Below are positions 16,332-25,738 of a stretch of DNA of 64,000 nt, piece after piece. This DNA comes from Candidatus Ozemobacteraceae bacterium (GTDB taxonomy: Bacteria; Muiribacteriota; Ozemobacteria; Ozemobacterales; Ozemobacteraceae): assembly GCA_035373905.1 (NCBI GenBank), contig DAOSOK010000028.1:5322-69321 (forward strand), given 5' to 3'. Position 1 is the stretch's first letter. The number at the start of each line of letters is the position of its first letter. The notes beneath the pieces were generated by a model. The model searched no databases. It had not been told where the DNA came from and was given only the letters and a program-made list of their open reading frames with translations. Made by a program: the position numbers and the translations under genes.

Positions 16332-17876
16332 GTGGACACGGAAACGGACAACAAGAAGACCATCCTGATCGTCGACGATATTCCGGACAATATCGAAGTG
16401 CTCCGGGGCACCCTCTTCCCGCAATACCGCATCAAGGCCGCCACGTCCGGCGCGAAAGCCCTGGCGATCGCATCCGGCGACGAACCGCCCGATCTCATCC
16501 TGCTCGACATCATGATGCCCGGCATGGACGGCTACGAGGTCTGCTCGATCCTGAAGGGCCAGGAGAAGACCAAGAGCATCCCCGTCATCTTCGTCACCGC
16601 GAAGGACGACCCGATAGACGAGGAAAAAGGCCTCAAGATCGGTGCGGTAGATTATATAACGAAGCCAATCAATCCGAGAATCATCGAGGCGCGCATCGCC
16701 ACGCATCTTGCGCTTCGCCAGGCCATGATCGACCTCGAGCGCCAGAACGAGCTCCTGATCGAAAACGTCAGGCTCCGTGAGCAGGTCGACCGGATCATGC
16801 GCCATGACCTGAAAACCCCGCTGACCGTCTTTCTGAGCATCCCCAGCCTTCTGAAACAGCGCACCGACCTTCCCCCCGACGTCATCGAAACGATCGGCAT
16901 GATGGAGAAGTCGGGATATCGGATGCTGGATATGATCAACAGATCCATGGACCTCTTCCGCATGGAGTCGGGAACGTACGAGTGCCACCCGGTCCCCGTG
17001 GATGTGGCAAAAATCGTGAGGCAGATAACGTTCGAACTCGGGGAAACCGCGAACGGAAAATCCGTTCTCTTCAGGCTCGAATCCGACGGGCGCGAGGTGG
17101 GTGACGACGAGGAGATCCTGATTTCGGGCGAGGCCAGCCTGTTCTATTCCATGCTGGCGAATCTCATCAAGAACGCGTTCGAGGCATCTCCCGCCGGGGG
17201 CACGGTGACCGTGAGCCTCGTCGTGAAACCGATTCCCTGCATACGCATCCATAACGCGGGAACCATCCCGTCGGAGATTCGCGGCACGTTCCTTCAGAAA
17301 TACGTGACGCACGGGAAGAAGGGCGGCACCGGCCTCGGGTGCTACTCGGCCCGTCTCATGGCGGAAACGATGGGGGGAACGGTGACGTTCGCCTCCTCCG
17401 AACAGGACGGCACGGCAATCACCGTCGCGTTTCCCGGTTCCGCCGCCGGTCATGAAGAATCGATGCCGGTGTCGACCGGCGACCTGCGGGTTCTCGCCGT
17501 CAACGCGAACTTGCTGGTCCTGTATTCCATCCGCGACCTTCTGCGCAGCCTCGGCCTGCACCAGATCCAGCTGGAAAAAAGCGCTGAAGAGGCGCGCAAC
17601 TTCCTTTCGAAGAGCCAGCCCGTTCAACTGGTCATCCTCGACTGGTCGGTCCCGGGAAACGAGGCCGGAAGATTTCTCTCCTGGCTTCGGGCAGAGAAAA
17701 ACCACCGGACCGTCCCCCTCATCATCATCACCTCGGAACCGGCAGCCCTCCGCGGGAAAACGGCAGGTCTCGAGGAAAGCGACGAACTGCTCGGCAAACC
17801 CTTCTCGGCCGTCCAGCTTCAAACGCAGGTCGAGCGCGTTTTCGGGCGCATGAGACAACTCGTTCGCAGGAAATGA
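16332..17876 (+). CDS. Hybrid histidine kinase with receiver domains at both ends
   Basis: Starting at GTG 16332 (AGGAGG 5 nt upstream), the 514-residue protein is cytoplasmic. An N-terminal receiver (about residues 10-130) has phosphoacceptor Asp59 in LILLDIMMPG. A kinase core has His158 in RHDLKTPLTVF and an ATPase with NLIKNAFEAS and GGTGLGCYSA. A second receiver is C-terminal, with Asp437 in VILDWSVPG. The second receiver has Asn residues where the usual acidic pair stands (AVNANLL), so it may be only weakly phosphorylated. A receiver-first kinase acts downstream of another kinase. The next gene, 5 nt later, encodes a receiver-ATPase protein, a likely direct partner. Confidence 0.88.
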   Translation: MDTETDNKKTILIVDDIPDNIEVLRGTLFPQYRIKAATSGAKALAIASGDEPPDLILLDIMMPGMDGYEVCSILKGQEKTKSIPVIFVTAKDDPIDEEKGLKIGAVDYITKPINPRIIEARIATHLALRQAMIDLERQNELLIENVRLREQVDRIMRHDLKTPLTVFLSIPSLLKQRTDLPPDVIETIGMMEKSGYRMLDMINRSMDLFRMESGTYECHPVPVDVAKIVRQITFELGETANGKSVLFRLESDGREVGDDEEILISGEASLFYSMLANLIKNAFEASPAGGTVTVSLVVKPIPCIRIHNAGTIPSEIRGTFLQKYVTHGKKGGTGLGCYSARLMAETMGGTVTFASSEQDGTAITVAFPGSAAGHEESMPVSTGDLRVLAVNANLLVLYSIRDLLRSLGLHQIQLEKSAEEARNFLSKSQPVQLVILDWSVPGNEAGRFLSWLRAEKNHRTVPLIIITSEPAALRGKTAGLEESDELLGKPFSAVQLQTQVERVFGRMRQLVRRK

Positions 17877-17881
17877 CCGTC

Positions 17882-18793
17882 ATGAACCAGCAAACCCGGC
17901 GGATGAAAGTTCTGGTCGTGGAGGACGACGAGATCTCGCGGACAATCGTGACCACGGTCACCGGCGAAGCCGGCTACGAAGTCATGGAAGCCTGCAACGG
18001 CGTCGAGGCCCTGAGCCTGTTCGAGTCCTTCCAGCCGGATTTGGTGTTTTCGGACATTTCGATGCCCGAGATGGACGGTCTTCAGCTCCTGGAGAAAATC
18101 CGGAAAAAGTCTCACGACGTCATCGTCATCATGACGACGGGCCACGGAACGGCAGAATACACGCTCAAAGCGCTCCAGCTGCACGCAAACGATTACCTGG
18201 TCAAGCCGATCCCCGCCCGCAATATCCTGACGGCCCTCGCAAAATACGAGGATGTCGTGGCCAGTCGCTCGATCGAGCGCGAGGTCCTCGGGCTCATCCT
18301 CCATCGTCAGTTGACGATGCGCATGGGCAACCGGCCGGAGATCGCCGCAAAAGTCGCGGACCGGCTGCTCCTGGAAACGGAGGGGCGGATTCCGCTCGCG
18401 GAACGGCTCGGCATCCGCCTCGGCCTCGTAGAAATTATTCTTAACGCTATAGAACATGGCAACCTGGCGATCACCTATGAGGAAAAGACCCGGGCGCTGA
18501 GCGCCGGCCCGGACGGATTTCTCGAACTGGTCGAGCGTCGCATGGAAAGCGCCCCCTACAAGGACCGCAGCGTGCTCATCCGTTTCCTGATGGACGGGGA
18601 CCGGTGCGAATGGACGATCACGGACGAGGGCGACGGGTTCGACTGGACGAAGATCCCCGACCCGAACGATCCGCAGAACCTTCTGGCCATGCACGGACGC
18701 GGGCTCCTGATGACGCGGCTCAACTTCGACGAGGTCGTTTACGAAGGCAGGGGGAACCAGGTCACGCTGCGGAAACGCATTTCACACCCCTGA
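17882..18793 (+). CDS. Response regulator fused to an RsbW-like serine kinase/ATPase domain
   Basis: The 303-residue protein begins with a receiver domain (acidic pair in VEDDE, phosphoacceptor Asp58 in LVFSDISMPEMDG, Lys in YLVKPI) and ends with a HATPase_c domain. The N-box is VEIILNAIEHGN; ITDEGDGFDW and GRGLLMTRL are the nucleotide-lid motifs. No His-box is present, as in anti-sigma serine kinases of the RsbW/SpoIIAB type. The likely role is a phosphorylation-controlled partner-switch protein. A SpoIIE-type phosphatase is encoded at 26.1 kb, but no STAS antagonist is seen nearby. ATG 17882 is chosen, with AGGAA 9 nt upstream; ATG 17873 would overlap that site. It is the last gene of the two-gene operon. 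Confidence 0.85.
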   Translation: MNQQTRRMKVLVVEDDEISRTIVTTVTGEAGYEVMEACNGVEALSLFESFQPDLVFSDISMPEMDGLQLLEKIRKKSHDVIVIMTTGHGTAEYTLKALQLHANDYLVKPIPARNILTALAKYEDVVASRSIEREVLGLILHRQLTMRMGNRPEIAAKVADRLLLETEGRIPLAERLGIRLGLVEIILNAIEHGNLAITYEEKTRALSAGPDGFLELVERRMESAPYKDRSVLIRFLMDGDRCEWTITDEGDGFDWTKIPDPNDPQNLLAMHGRGLLMTRLNFDEVVYEGRGNQVTLRKRISHP

Positions 18794-18853
18794 GCCTCCC
18801 CTCGCGAGTCATGCAGAATGAAAACCAGCCGTGATTTTTTCTCCACGGGCTGC

Positions 18854-18965
18854 TATTGATTCCTGCAGAATGAAAGCCACCCGTTCGCCCTGAGCCTGTC
18901 GAAGGGCGAAATGAGGAATCATCGGCAAGTGGCTGTTCGTGCTTCGACAGGCTCAGCACGAACGG
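18854..18965 (-). repeat. Paired-hairpin repeat element (inverted copy)
   Basis: The copy is in the orientation opposite to the others. It starts with the terminal sequence TATTGATTCCTGCA and holds two hairpins with stems TTCGCCCT/AGGGCGAA and GTTCGTGCT/AGCACGAAC. The two loops contain complementary GAGCCTGTCGA and TCGACAGGCTC. The distal terminal repeat is replaced by a sequence (CATCGAGTATGC) that is also found beside the copy at 49.4 kb. Confidence 0.85.
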
Positions 18966-19023
18966 CATCGAGTATGCGAGTATACGGGATGAGTGTCGTG
19001 TTCCTTTTGCGACGAGTAGCAAT

Positions 19024-22000
19024 TCACGTTCTTCGGGCCAGGCGCGCCTCGAGCGCGCAGTCGAGTATCGCCAGGGCCTTGTCGAAGTCATACGCCCGGA
19101 TCGCCTCGGCCATGCCGGGATATTCATTCGGAAATGCCGTGGAAAGCAGGTCTTTCCGCTCGTCGAGCAGGGCGAAGACGGTCACGTCGGAGTCCTGGAG
19201 CAGCACCCGGAGGCGCCCGCATACGTCTCGGAGGGCCGCGTCGTCGACCGGAATCCGTTCCTCTTCGCGGGCCGGCCGGCTCTCTTTGACGGCTTCCAGC
19301 GCCGACACCACGGTTGCCAGTTCGGCCGCCGTCTCTTCGAGCAGGGCATCGACGGTCTCGCTCGCCTCGTCCGACGCGCACGCGCGCTCGAGTTTCTCCG
19401 CCAGGGTCTGAACGCCGATGGCGCCTATGTTCCCGGCGGTTCCCTTCAGCGTGTGGGCGCACCGGATCACGTCCGCCCTGTCGCCCCTCCTGCGTGCACG
19501 CTCGAACTCGTCCCTGAAATTCCTGTTCGCCTCGCGAAAGCGAATCAAGAGTGACCGATATAGCGTGGCATTGCCCATGCTCGTGGCGATGCCGCGGCGC
19601 GTATCGACGCCTTCGAGCGACGGCAGTTCCGCGGCACCGTCCGTCCGGGACGGGACGCGCGCGATCACGTGAGCTCCCGATTTCGGCGTGATCCACCTTG
19701 CCAGAACCCCGAACATCGAGGCGACGATCAGCGGCTTGGCGATATGGTCGTTCATGCCGGCCTCGAGCACCTTCTCCCGGTCGCCGACCATCGCGTTCGC
19801 CGTCATCGCAATGATCGGCAGGTCACGAAACGCCGGCATTCTGCGAATTTCACGGGTCGCCTCGTAGCCGTCCATCACCGGCATCTGGCAGTCCATCAGG
19901 ATGCCGTCGAACTGGTCGTCTTTCGCCAGGATATCGAGGGCTTCGCGGCCGGTTTCGGCGATGACGGTCTCCATGCCGGCCTGGCCGAGCAGTTCGACCG
20001 CAAGCTCCTGGTTCATCGCGTTGTCCTCCACCAGGAGAATCCGGGCTCCGTTCAGCTTCGCCATGTTGCCCGAGAGCGATTCGCTCCATTCCTTGGAGCG
20101 GCCTTCGACGGTCGAGGCCCGGCGGCCGAGAACGTCTCCGATCGAGTTCAGCAGGAGCGACGGCGTCACGGGCTTGCTCATGACCCTGAGCGACGCCACT
20201 CCGGCGCGCTCGGCGTCGGCCCGGACGTCTTCCCGCCCGTAGGAGGTCACCATGATCACGACGGGCGACTTGGCTGACCGGGAGGTCCTGATCCGCCGGG
20301 CGCATTCGACCCCGCTCATGCCTGGCATCATCCAATCCATCAGGATGAGGTCGTATGACCGGCCGTCGGCCGCGAGCCGATCGATCATCTCGATCGCCTG
20401 GAAGCCGTTCTCGGCGGCATCGACGTCAAGGTGCAATCCCGCGGCGATCGCCGACAGGATCTCCCTGGCGCTGGCATTGTCGTCGACGACGAGCACGCGC
20501 AGCCCGGCCAGTTCCTCGGCCGTGAGCGCGGTCCGGCTGCGCTGGTTCTCCTGTAGGCCGAGCCGGGCCGTGAAATGGAAGGTCGACCCTCTGCCCGGCT
20601 GGCTTTCGACCCAGATGCGCCCGTGCATCATCTCGACGAGATGCCGCGAAATGGCCAGGCCCAGGCCGGAGCCGCCGTATTTGCGTGTCGTCGAAGCGTC
20701 CGCCTGGTTGAACGATTGGAACAGTTTCGCCTGCTGTTCCGGGGTCATGCCGATGCCCGTGTCCCGCACCCAGAAATGGAACTCGGCGGTTCGCCCGTCG
20801 ACCGGTTTCGAGTCGACGCCGATGATGATCTCGCCCCGATCGGTGAACTTCACCGCGTTGTAGCCGAGATTGAGGAGCACCTGGCTCAGCCGCAGAGGAT
20901 CGCCGACGAGCGCATTCGGAACGTCCGGACTGGTGTCGAAAAGGAACTCGATCCTCTTCCCCTCGGCCTTGACGTCTATAAGACTGGCTATATTGTCAAA
21001 CACGTCGTCGAGCCAGAAGTCCGTCGTCTCCATGGAGAGCTTGCCGGCCTCGATCTTCGAGAAGTCGAGAATGTCGTTGATGATGCCCATCAGATTCTCG
21101 GCGGCGCGATGCACCTTCTCGATGTAATTCCGCTGACGCGCGTCGAGGCTGGTCTGGAGGGCGAGCCGGGACATGCCAAGGATCGCGTTCATCGGGGTCC
21201 GGATCTCATGCGACATGTTCGCGAGGAAGTTCGACTTCGCCTCCGTGGCCGCCTCCGCCATCTCCTTGGCCGCCGACAGGGCCTCTTCGACCTTTTTCTG
21301 CGGGTCGAGGTCCATGTGTATGCCGACCAACCGCTTGCCCCGGCCGTTCACATCGCGCTCGACGCATCTGGCGATATTCAAGACCCATTTCCAAGCGCCG
21401 CTTTTCGTCTTCATGCGCAGTTCGCAGCGGTATTCCGGGGTCTTTCCGGCCAAGTGGTCCTGGCTGGCCTGCCAGACGCGGTCGAAGTCATCGGGATGGA
21501 CGAGCGCTTTCCAGCGCCGGGAACCGCTTCCGCCAAGGGCCGTCACCTCGTCGGGCGTGTATCCGAGCATTTCGGCCCAGATGTCGTTGATGATCATTTC
21601 ATCGGTGTCGACACGCAGGTCCCAGAGGCCCAGCCTGGCGCCCTTCAGGGCCATGTCGAGCCGCTCGCGGCTTTCCATCAGTTCCTGTTCGACCGTCATC
21701 TGATCCGTGATGTCCTGGGCGACGCCGTACATGTCGGTCGGCCTGCCGACGCTGTCCCGAACGAGAAAGCCGAGCGCGTGAATCCACACGATCTTGCCGT
21801 CGACGGGGCGCCTGTATTTATAGATGGCGTCATATTTCGGGTACCGCCCCTCGATCGCCCCCTTGAAATTTCTGTTCGCTTTTCTGGCCAGATCAGGGTC
21901 GGCGGCTTCGACGTTCGCGAGCCACTCTCTCTCGAGATGATACCGGAATCCCGGGTTCGGAACGTCTCCGTAGATCTTCACGGCCCGTTCCGAAGAGTTG

Positions 22001-23544
22001 TAATACCCGGAGCCGTCGAGCGGAACGTGCCAGTATCCCGACTTCGTCAGTTCGAGCGCGTTGTCGGCAAGGAAGTTCGCCCGGGCGATTTGCTCGCGGG
22101 CTTCATTCCGGGCGGCCAGATCCCGCTGGCTCGTGATGACGGCGGCCTTTCCCTCGAGGAATACCGGCACCAGCGTAACTTCGCAGGGGAACAGATGCCC
22201 GTCGAGCCGTCGGTGCAACCAGTCGAATCGCACCATCTTCCTGGTTTCCAGGGCCTTGAGCACGTAATCCCTGCTCGCGTCGCTCGAGAGCCGCCCGTCG
22301 GGCTGGTTTTCGGGAGACAACGGAGGCCGGCCGGCATTCATGCCGAGGAGCTGTTCCGGAGCGTCGACTCCGAACATGACCGCCGCTGCAGGGTTCGCCT
22401 GGATGATTCCATCCTCGAGAGTGAAGACTTCCAGGGCGTCATGGGAATGCGTGAAGAACGCCCATGCTCGCTCCTCCGCGACTTTTCGTTTGGTGATGTC
22501 ACGAAACGTCACCACCGCCCCGAACCGTTTGCCGAACCGGAAGATCGGAGACGACGCATAATCGACGGGGAAGGAGGTCCCGTCTTTTCTCCAGAAGACT
22601 TCCGTATCCCCGCGGAAAGCCTCATCTCGATATAATGTTTTATATATCATGCATTCTTCATTTGGATACGCCGTTCCGTCCGCATGAGAATGATGAAGCA
22701 GTTCGTGGGAGTTTCTGCCCGTCACCTCCTCGAGACGGTCATACCCCGTCAGCCTGAGAAACGCAGGGTTCGCGAAGGTGATGTTTCCCTTCTCGTCGAT
22801 GACGAAGACGCCGTCGGCCGTGTGCTCGAGCAGGAGGCGATTGCGCTCCTCGCTTTTGCGGAGCTGCTTCGTGCGTTCCCTCACCAGGGATTCGAGCCTG
22901 CTTCGGGAATCGCGAAGCTCCCGTTCGTCCTCCTCGTGCCGTTTCAAGAGCCGGGATTTTTGGAGATTCACATACGCCGTCTGCGAGAGGAGGTTCGCCG
23001 TCACCGAGACGGCCGCCGCAACCTCGCCCAGCCGTTCCACTGACATGATCGGGATCTTCTGCAACGCCGCGCGGTAGGCTTCGGGATCGGCGCCGATCGT
23101 TTTTCCGTACGCGAGCAGCTGCTCGTCGCTCGTTTCCGGCGCCCGCACCTGACCGATGCGCCAGACCGCGAGGTGCTTGCCGCCGACCGAGATGCTGATC
23201 CCCGCCTCGAGTTTGCCGCAGGCGGGACACGCGACGATCGGCCGTTCCGGGCTGAATCGGCCGAGCTGCCGTTCGGCTGCCCGGCAGTTGGCCAGGCCGA
23301 TCTCGGTTTTCCGGATGATCTCGGCGCACAGATGGGAAAACCCGCTCGGACGGGTTATGGGCGTTCCGTCCGGAAGCGTGATGATCGAAGCCAGTCCCAT
23401 GGCCGCGGCGAACGAGTCCTGCATCCGCTGGATTTCCGCGAGATCGAACAACTCCTCGAACCGGAGATTTTCTATATCTTTTTCTATACTTTTACCGGGA
23501 ACCGTCATATGGGACGGTCGGGGGATAATGTTTCGTCTGGACAT
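19024..23544 (-). CDS. Large hybrid histidine kinase: PocR-PAS(n)-HisKA-HATPase-REC-REC-HPt
   Basis: This 1506-residue soluble sensor kinase opens with a PocR-type ligand-binding domain (about residues 25-180; Cys-bearing HLCAEIIRKTEIGLANC and ACPACGKLE). A short coiled coil follows, then about four PAS/PAC modules (about 225-760). The kinase core has His779 in NMSHEIRTPMNAILG and ATPase motifs NAVKFTDRG and GSGLGLAISRHLVE. Two receivers (Asp1070 in LILMDWMMPG, Asp1218 in GILMDCQMPV) and an HPt domain (His1364 in CAHTLKGTAGNIGA) complete a full internal phosphorelay. No membrane helices are evident, so it senses cytoplasmic ligands or redox state. A CCGGAGG site precedes the ATG. It lies 48 nt downstream of the REC-cyclase gene on the same strand and is probably cotranscribed with it. 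Confidence 0.93.
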   Translation of the reverse strand: MSRRNIIPRPSHMTVPGKSIEKDIENLRFEELFDLAEIQRMQDSFAAAMGLASIITLPDGTPITRPSGFSHLCAEIIRKTEIGLANCRAAERQLGRFSPERPIVACPACGKLEAGISISVGGKHLAVWRIGQVRAPETSDEQLLAYGKTIGADPEAYRAALQKIPIMSVERLGEVAAAVSVTANLLSQTAYVNLQKSRLLKRHEEDERELRDSRSRLESLVRERTKQLRKSEERNRLLLEHTADGVFVIDEKGNITFANPAFLRLTGYDRLEEVTGRNSHELLHHSHADGTAYPNEECMIYKTLYRDEAFRGDTEVFWRKDGTSFPVDYASSPIFRFGKRFGAVVTFRDITKRKVAEERAWAFFTHSHDALEVFTLEDGIIQANPAAAVMFGVDAPEQLLGMNAGRPPLSPENQPDGRLSSDASRDYVLKALETRKMVRFDWLHRRLDGHLFPCEVTLVPVFLEGKAAVITSQRDLAARNEAREQIARANFLADNALELTKSGYWHVPLDGSGYYNSSERAVKIYGDVPNPGFRYHLEREWLANVEAADPDLARKANRNFKGAIEGRYPKYDAIYKYRRPVDGKIVWIHALGFLVRDSVGRPTDMYGVAQDITDQMTVEQELMESRERLDMALKGARLGLWDLRVDTDEMIINDIWAEMLGYTPDEVTALGGSGSRRWKALVHPDDFDRVWQASQDHLAGKTPEYRCELRMKTKSGAWKWVLNIARCVERDVNGRGKRLVGIHMDLDPQKKVEEALSAAKEMAEAATEAKSNFLANMSHEIRTPMNAILGMSRLALQTSLDARQRNYIEKVHRAAENLMGIINDILDFSKIEAGKLSMETTDFWLDDVFDNIASLIDVKAEGKRIEFLFDTSPDVPNALVGDPLRLSQVLLNLGYNAVKFTDRGEIIIGVDSKPVDGRTAEFHFWVRDTGIGMTPEQQAKLFQSFNQADASTTRKYGGSGLGLAISRHLVEMMHGRIWVESQPGRGSTFHFTARLGLQENQRSRTALTAEELAGLRVLVVDDNASAREILSAIAAGLHLDVDAAENGFQAIEMIDRLAADGRSYDLILMDWMMPGMSGVECARRIRTSRSAKSPVVIMVTSYGREDVRADAERAGVASLRVMSKPVTPSLLLNSIGDVLGRRASTVEGRSKEWSESLSGNMAKLNGARILLVEDNAMNQELAVELLGQAGMETVIAETGREALDILAKDDQFDGILMDCQMPVMDGYEATREIRRMPAFRDLPIIAMTANAMVGDREKVLEAGMNDHIAKPLIVASMFGVLARWITPKSGAHVIARVPSRTDGAAELPSLEGVDTRRGIATSMGNATLYRSLLIRFREANRNFRDEFERARRRGDRADVIRCAHTLKGTAGNIGAIGVQTLAEKLERACASDEASETVDALLEETAAELATVVSALEAVKESRPAREEERIPVDDAALRDVCGRLRVLLQDSDVTVFALLDERKDLLSTAFPNEYPGMAEAIRAYDFDKALAILDCALEARLARRT

Positions 23545-23592
23545 GGAGCCTCCGGCCCTCTCGTTCGCGTGTCGAAGCGGAAGCGCGTCGGA

Positions 23593-24660
23593 TCAGGAGA
23601 CGGTCAGCTCAAAGAGCCTGACGACGCCTTTTCCATCGAGTTCGATCGATCCGCGGGGCGAGAAGGCATACGCATCTTTCACCAATTCCCAAGTGGCGTC
23701 CGAAACGACCAGCGTCATCGGTTCGGCTGCCTTTTGAACCCGTGACGCAATACTGACACCGTCGCCGAAAATGTCGTACAGGTAGCGGTTGCGACCGACA
23801 ATGCCGCCGACGACGACGCCGGTATGCAAACCGATGCGGACTCTCCAGCGTTTCCCATGTTCCCGGTCGTACAGAGCGAGAAATTTCAGGAAGTCCCGGG
23901 CGACGCGGACCATGATATCCGCGTGTTCGGAATTCCGGGCGGGCATGCCGCAGACGGCGAGGTAGGTGTCGCCGCTGGTCTTGATCCGTTCGGCGCCATG
24001 GCCGGCGACGATGCTGTCGAACGTGGCGAAGATGTCCGTCAATTCGGTGATGAGCTGACCGGGCAGGGTCGCCTCATCACTGAAGCCGGGTTCGATCAGC
24101 TCGGCGAACATGATGGTCACGGGGTCGAACATTTCCGGCGCGCTGAAGCCGTGGATCTTGATATCCTGGATGATCTTCCGCGGCAGGATATTCTCGAGAA
24201 GCCGCTCGACTTTCCGCTGCTCGCGCTGAAGGAGAAGGTGCGTATGCACGCGTGCCCTGACGACCGCCGGATGGAACGGCTTGGTGATGTAATCCGCCGC
24301 GCCCAGTTCGAACCCCTCGATCTCGTTGGCCGCCTCGTTCCTGCCGGTGATGAAGATGACGGGAATGTGGGCCGTCTCGGGGTCGGCCTTCAGGGCCCGG
24401 CACACCTCGAGGCCGTCCATCTCGGGCATCATGATATCGAGCAGGATGAGATCAGGCTGGGGCTTCCGCCTTGCGATCTCAAGCGCCTTGCGTCCTTTCA
24501 CGGCCGCCTTGATCTGGTATTCGCGCTCGAGAAGGTTGCGTATGATCTCGATATTCTCGGGAGCATCGTCGACGGCGAGAATGCACTGTTTCTCACCGGA
24601 GTCGGCGAGTCCCTCATGAGCCAGGGATGGTATGCCCCGGGTCGTCTCTGGATCCGTCAT
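23593..24660 (-). CDS. Receiver domain fused to a class III nucleotide cyclase with altered active site
   Basis: The 355-residue protein has an N-terminal receiver (VDDAPEN at 30-36, phosphoacceptor Asp75, Lys127). After a short helical linker comes a class III adenylate/guanylate cyclase domain (about 175-355). Lys227 and Asp296 are the pair that favours ATP, and Asp231 in SGDTY is the second metal ligand. However, the first metal-binding Asp is replaced by Glu187 (MFAELIEPG instead of F-x-DI), and the transition-state Asn is Ser303 (GDGVSIASR); Arg307 is kept. Activity is therefore uncertain: it may be slow, Mn-dependent or purely regulatory. It precedes the large hybrid kinase on the same strand, which is a plausible phosphodonor. 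Confidence 0.85.
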   Translation of the reverse strand: MTDPETTRGIPSLAHEGLADSGEKQCILAVDDAPENIEIIRNLLEREYQIKAAVKGRKALEIARRKPQPDLILLDIMMPEMDGLEVCRALKADPETAHIPVIFITGRNEAANEIEGFELGAADYITKPFHPAVVRARVHTHLLLQREQRKVERLLENILPRKIIQDIKIHGFSAPEMFDPVTIMFAELIEPGFSDEATLPGQLITELTDIFATFDSIVAGHGAERIKTSGDTYLAVCGMPARNSEHADIMVRVARDFLKFLALYDREHGKRWRVRIGLHTGVVVGGIVGRNRYLYDIFGDGVSIASRVQKAAEPMTLVVSDATWELVKDAYAFSPRGSIELDGKGVVRLFELTVS

Positions 24661-24814
24661 CTCAATAGCCTCTTCATATACCGCGGCCTCGGAGGACCGT
24701 GTCCTCGCAGCCGGATGTTTGTCATATCATAGTATCCCGCCTCCTCTCATCCGTGCAAGGTTTCAGCTTTCACCCGGGATGCGACAGCGTATGACGCGGC
24801 GCATATACCGTAGC

Positions 24815-24843
24815 TTGCAGGTTCCTGTAGATATGAGTATAGT
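24815..24843 (+). promoter_or_regulatory. Promoter of the tungstate-binding protein gene
   Basis: TTGCAG (24815-24820) and TATAGT (24838-24843) are 17 nt apart, with the start codon 40 nt after the -10. Confidence 0.6.
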
Positions 24844-24883
24844 ATCAACCGCCAGACACGTCATTTTTCCGGAGGAGCTCCTC

Positions 24884-25735
24884 ATGCAACGGATCCCCCG
24901 TCCGCTCTTTCTCCTTCTCTCCACGGTCGTCTGCCTGTTCGTCACCGGGGCTTCGTTCGCGATCGACGCCCCCGCCGCTCCGGCGAAAGGCGGCTCGCTC
25001 ATTCTCGCGACGACTACGTCGACGCAGGCCACCGGTCTTCTCGACGTGCTGCTGGCGAAATGTGTCGAAGCGACCGGCATATCGGTCAAGGCGGTCGCCG
25101 TCGGCACGGGGCGAGCTTTCGAACTCGCGAAGAACGGGGATGCCGACGTGGTGATGGTCCACGCGCGCGCCCTCGAGGACGCCTTCGTCGCGGAGGGCTA
25201 CGGGGTTCATGCATATGATTTGATGTATAACGACTTCATCATCGTCGGTCCTGCATCGGACTCGGCCCTGGCGAAAACGGCCCCGTCCGCTGCGACGGCG
25301 TTCGGCCGCATCGCGAGCGGGTCTGCGAAGTTCATCTCGCGCGGAGACTCATCGGGAACGCACGAGCGGGAACTGGAGATCTGGAAGGATCTCGGGTGCG
25401 CCCCGGCGGGCTCCTGGTATGTCGAGGCCGGCCAGGGCATGGCCGAAACGCTGAAGATGGCCGACGAGATGCAGGCCTACACGCTGACCGACCGCGCCAC
25501 CTGGCTTTCGATCCGATCGAAGCTCACCCTGGCGGTCGCCTACGCGAAACCTGAAGAGTTGAAGAACGCCTACGGCGTCATCGCGGTGAACAACGCGAAG
25601 GTCGCCTCTGCGAAAACAGACCTGGCCAAAGTCTTCATCGACTGGTTGGTCGGGCCGCAGGGCCAGGAGGTCATCAAAAACTTCAAAGTCGACGGGGAAG
25701 AGCTCTTCCACCTTTCCGTCGGAAAGCGCAACTGA
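24884..25735 (+). CDS. tupA: Tungstate (molybdate) ABC transporter substrate-binding protein, TupA-like
   Basis: This 283-residue periplasmic binding protein has a signal peptide (MQRIPRP, hydrophobic core to about residue 26). The ligand-site signature ATTTSTQATGLLDVLL at about residues 41-56 and the later RGDSSGTHERELEIWK and EAGQGMAETL are characteristic of TupA/WtpA-type tungstate receptors. ATG 24884 has GGAGG 8 nt upstream; the open frame further upstream is not part of the protein. No TupB permease or TupC ATPase gene follows, so the transporter partners must be elsewhere. The next gene, 3 nt downstream, resembles part of a molybdopterin-binding oxidoreductase, which fits a W/Mo theme. 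Confidence 0.86.
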   Translation: MQRIPRPLFLLLSTVVCLFVTGASFAIDAPAAPAKGGSLILATTTSTQATGLLDVLLAKCVEATGISVKAVAVGTGRAFELAKNGDADVVMVHARALEDAFVAEGYGVHAYDLMYNDFIIVGPASDSALAKTAPSAATAFGRIASGSAKFISRGDSSGTHERELEIWKDLGCAPAGSWYVEAGQGMAETLKMADEMQAYTLTDRATWLSIRSKLTLAVAYAKPEELKNAYGVIAVNNAKVASAKTDLAKVFIDWLVGPQGQEVIKNFKVDGEELFHLSVGKRN

Positions 25736-25738
25736 GCC

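Noticed and set aside
24632..24883. Upstream extension of the tungstate-binding protein
   Set aside because: A promoter and ribosome-binding site lie within it and the signal peptide begins at 24884.
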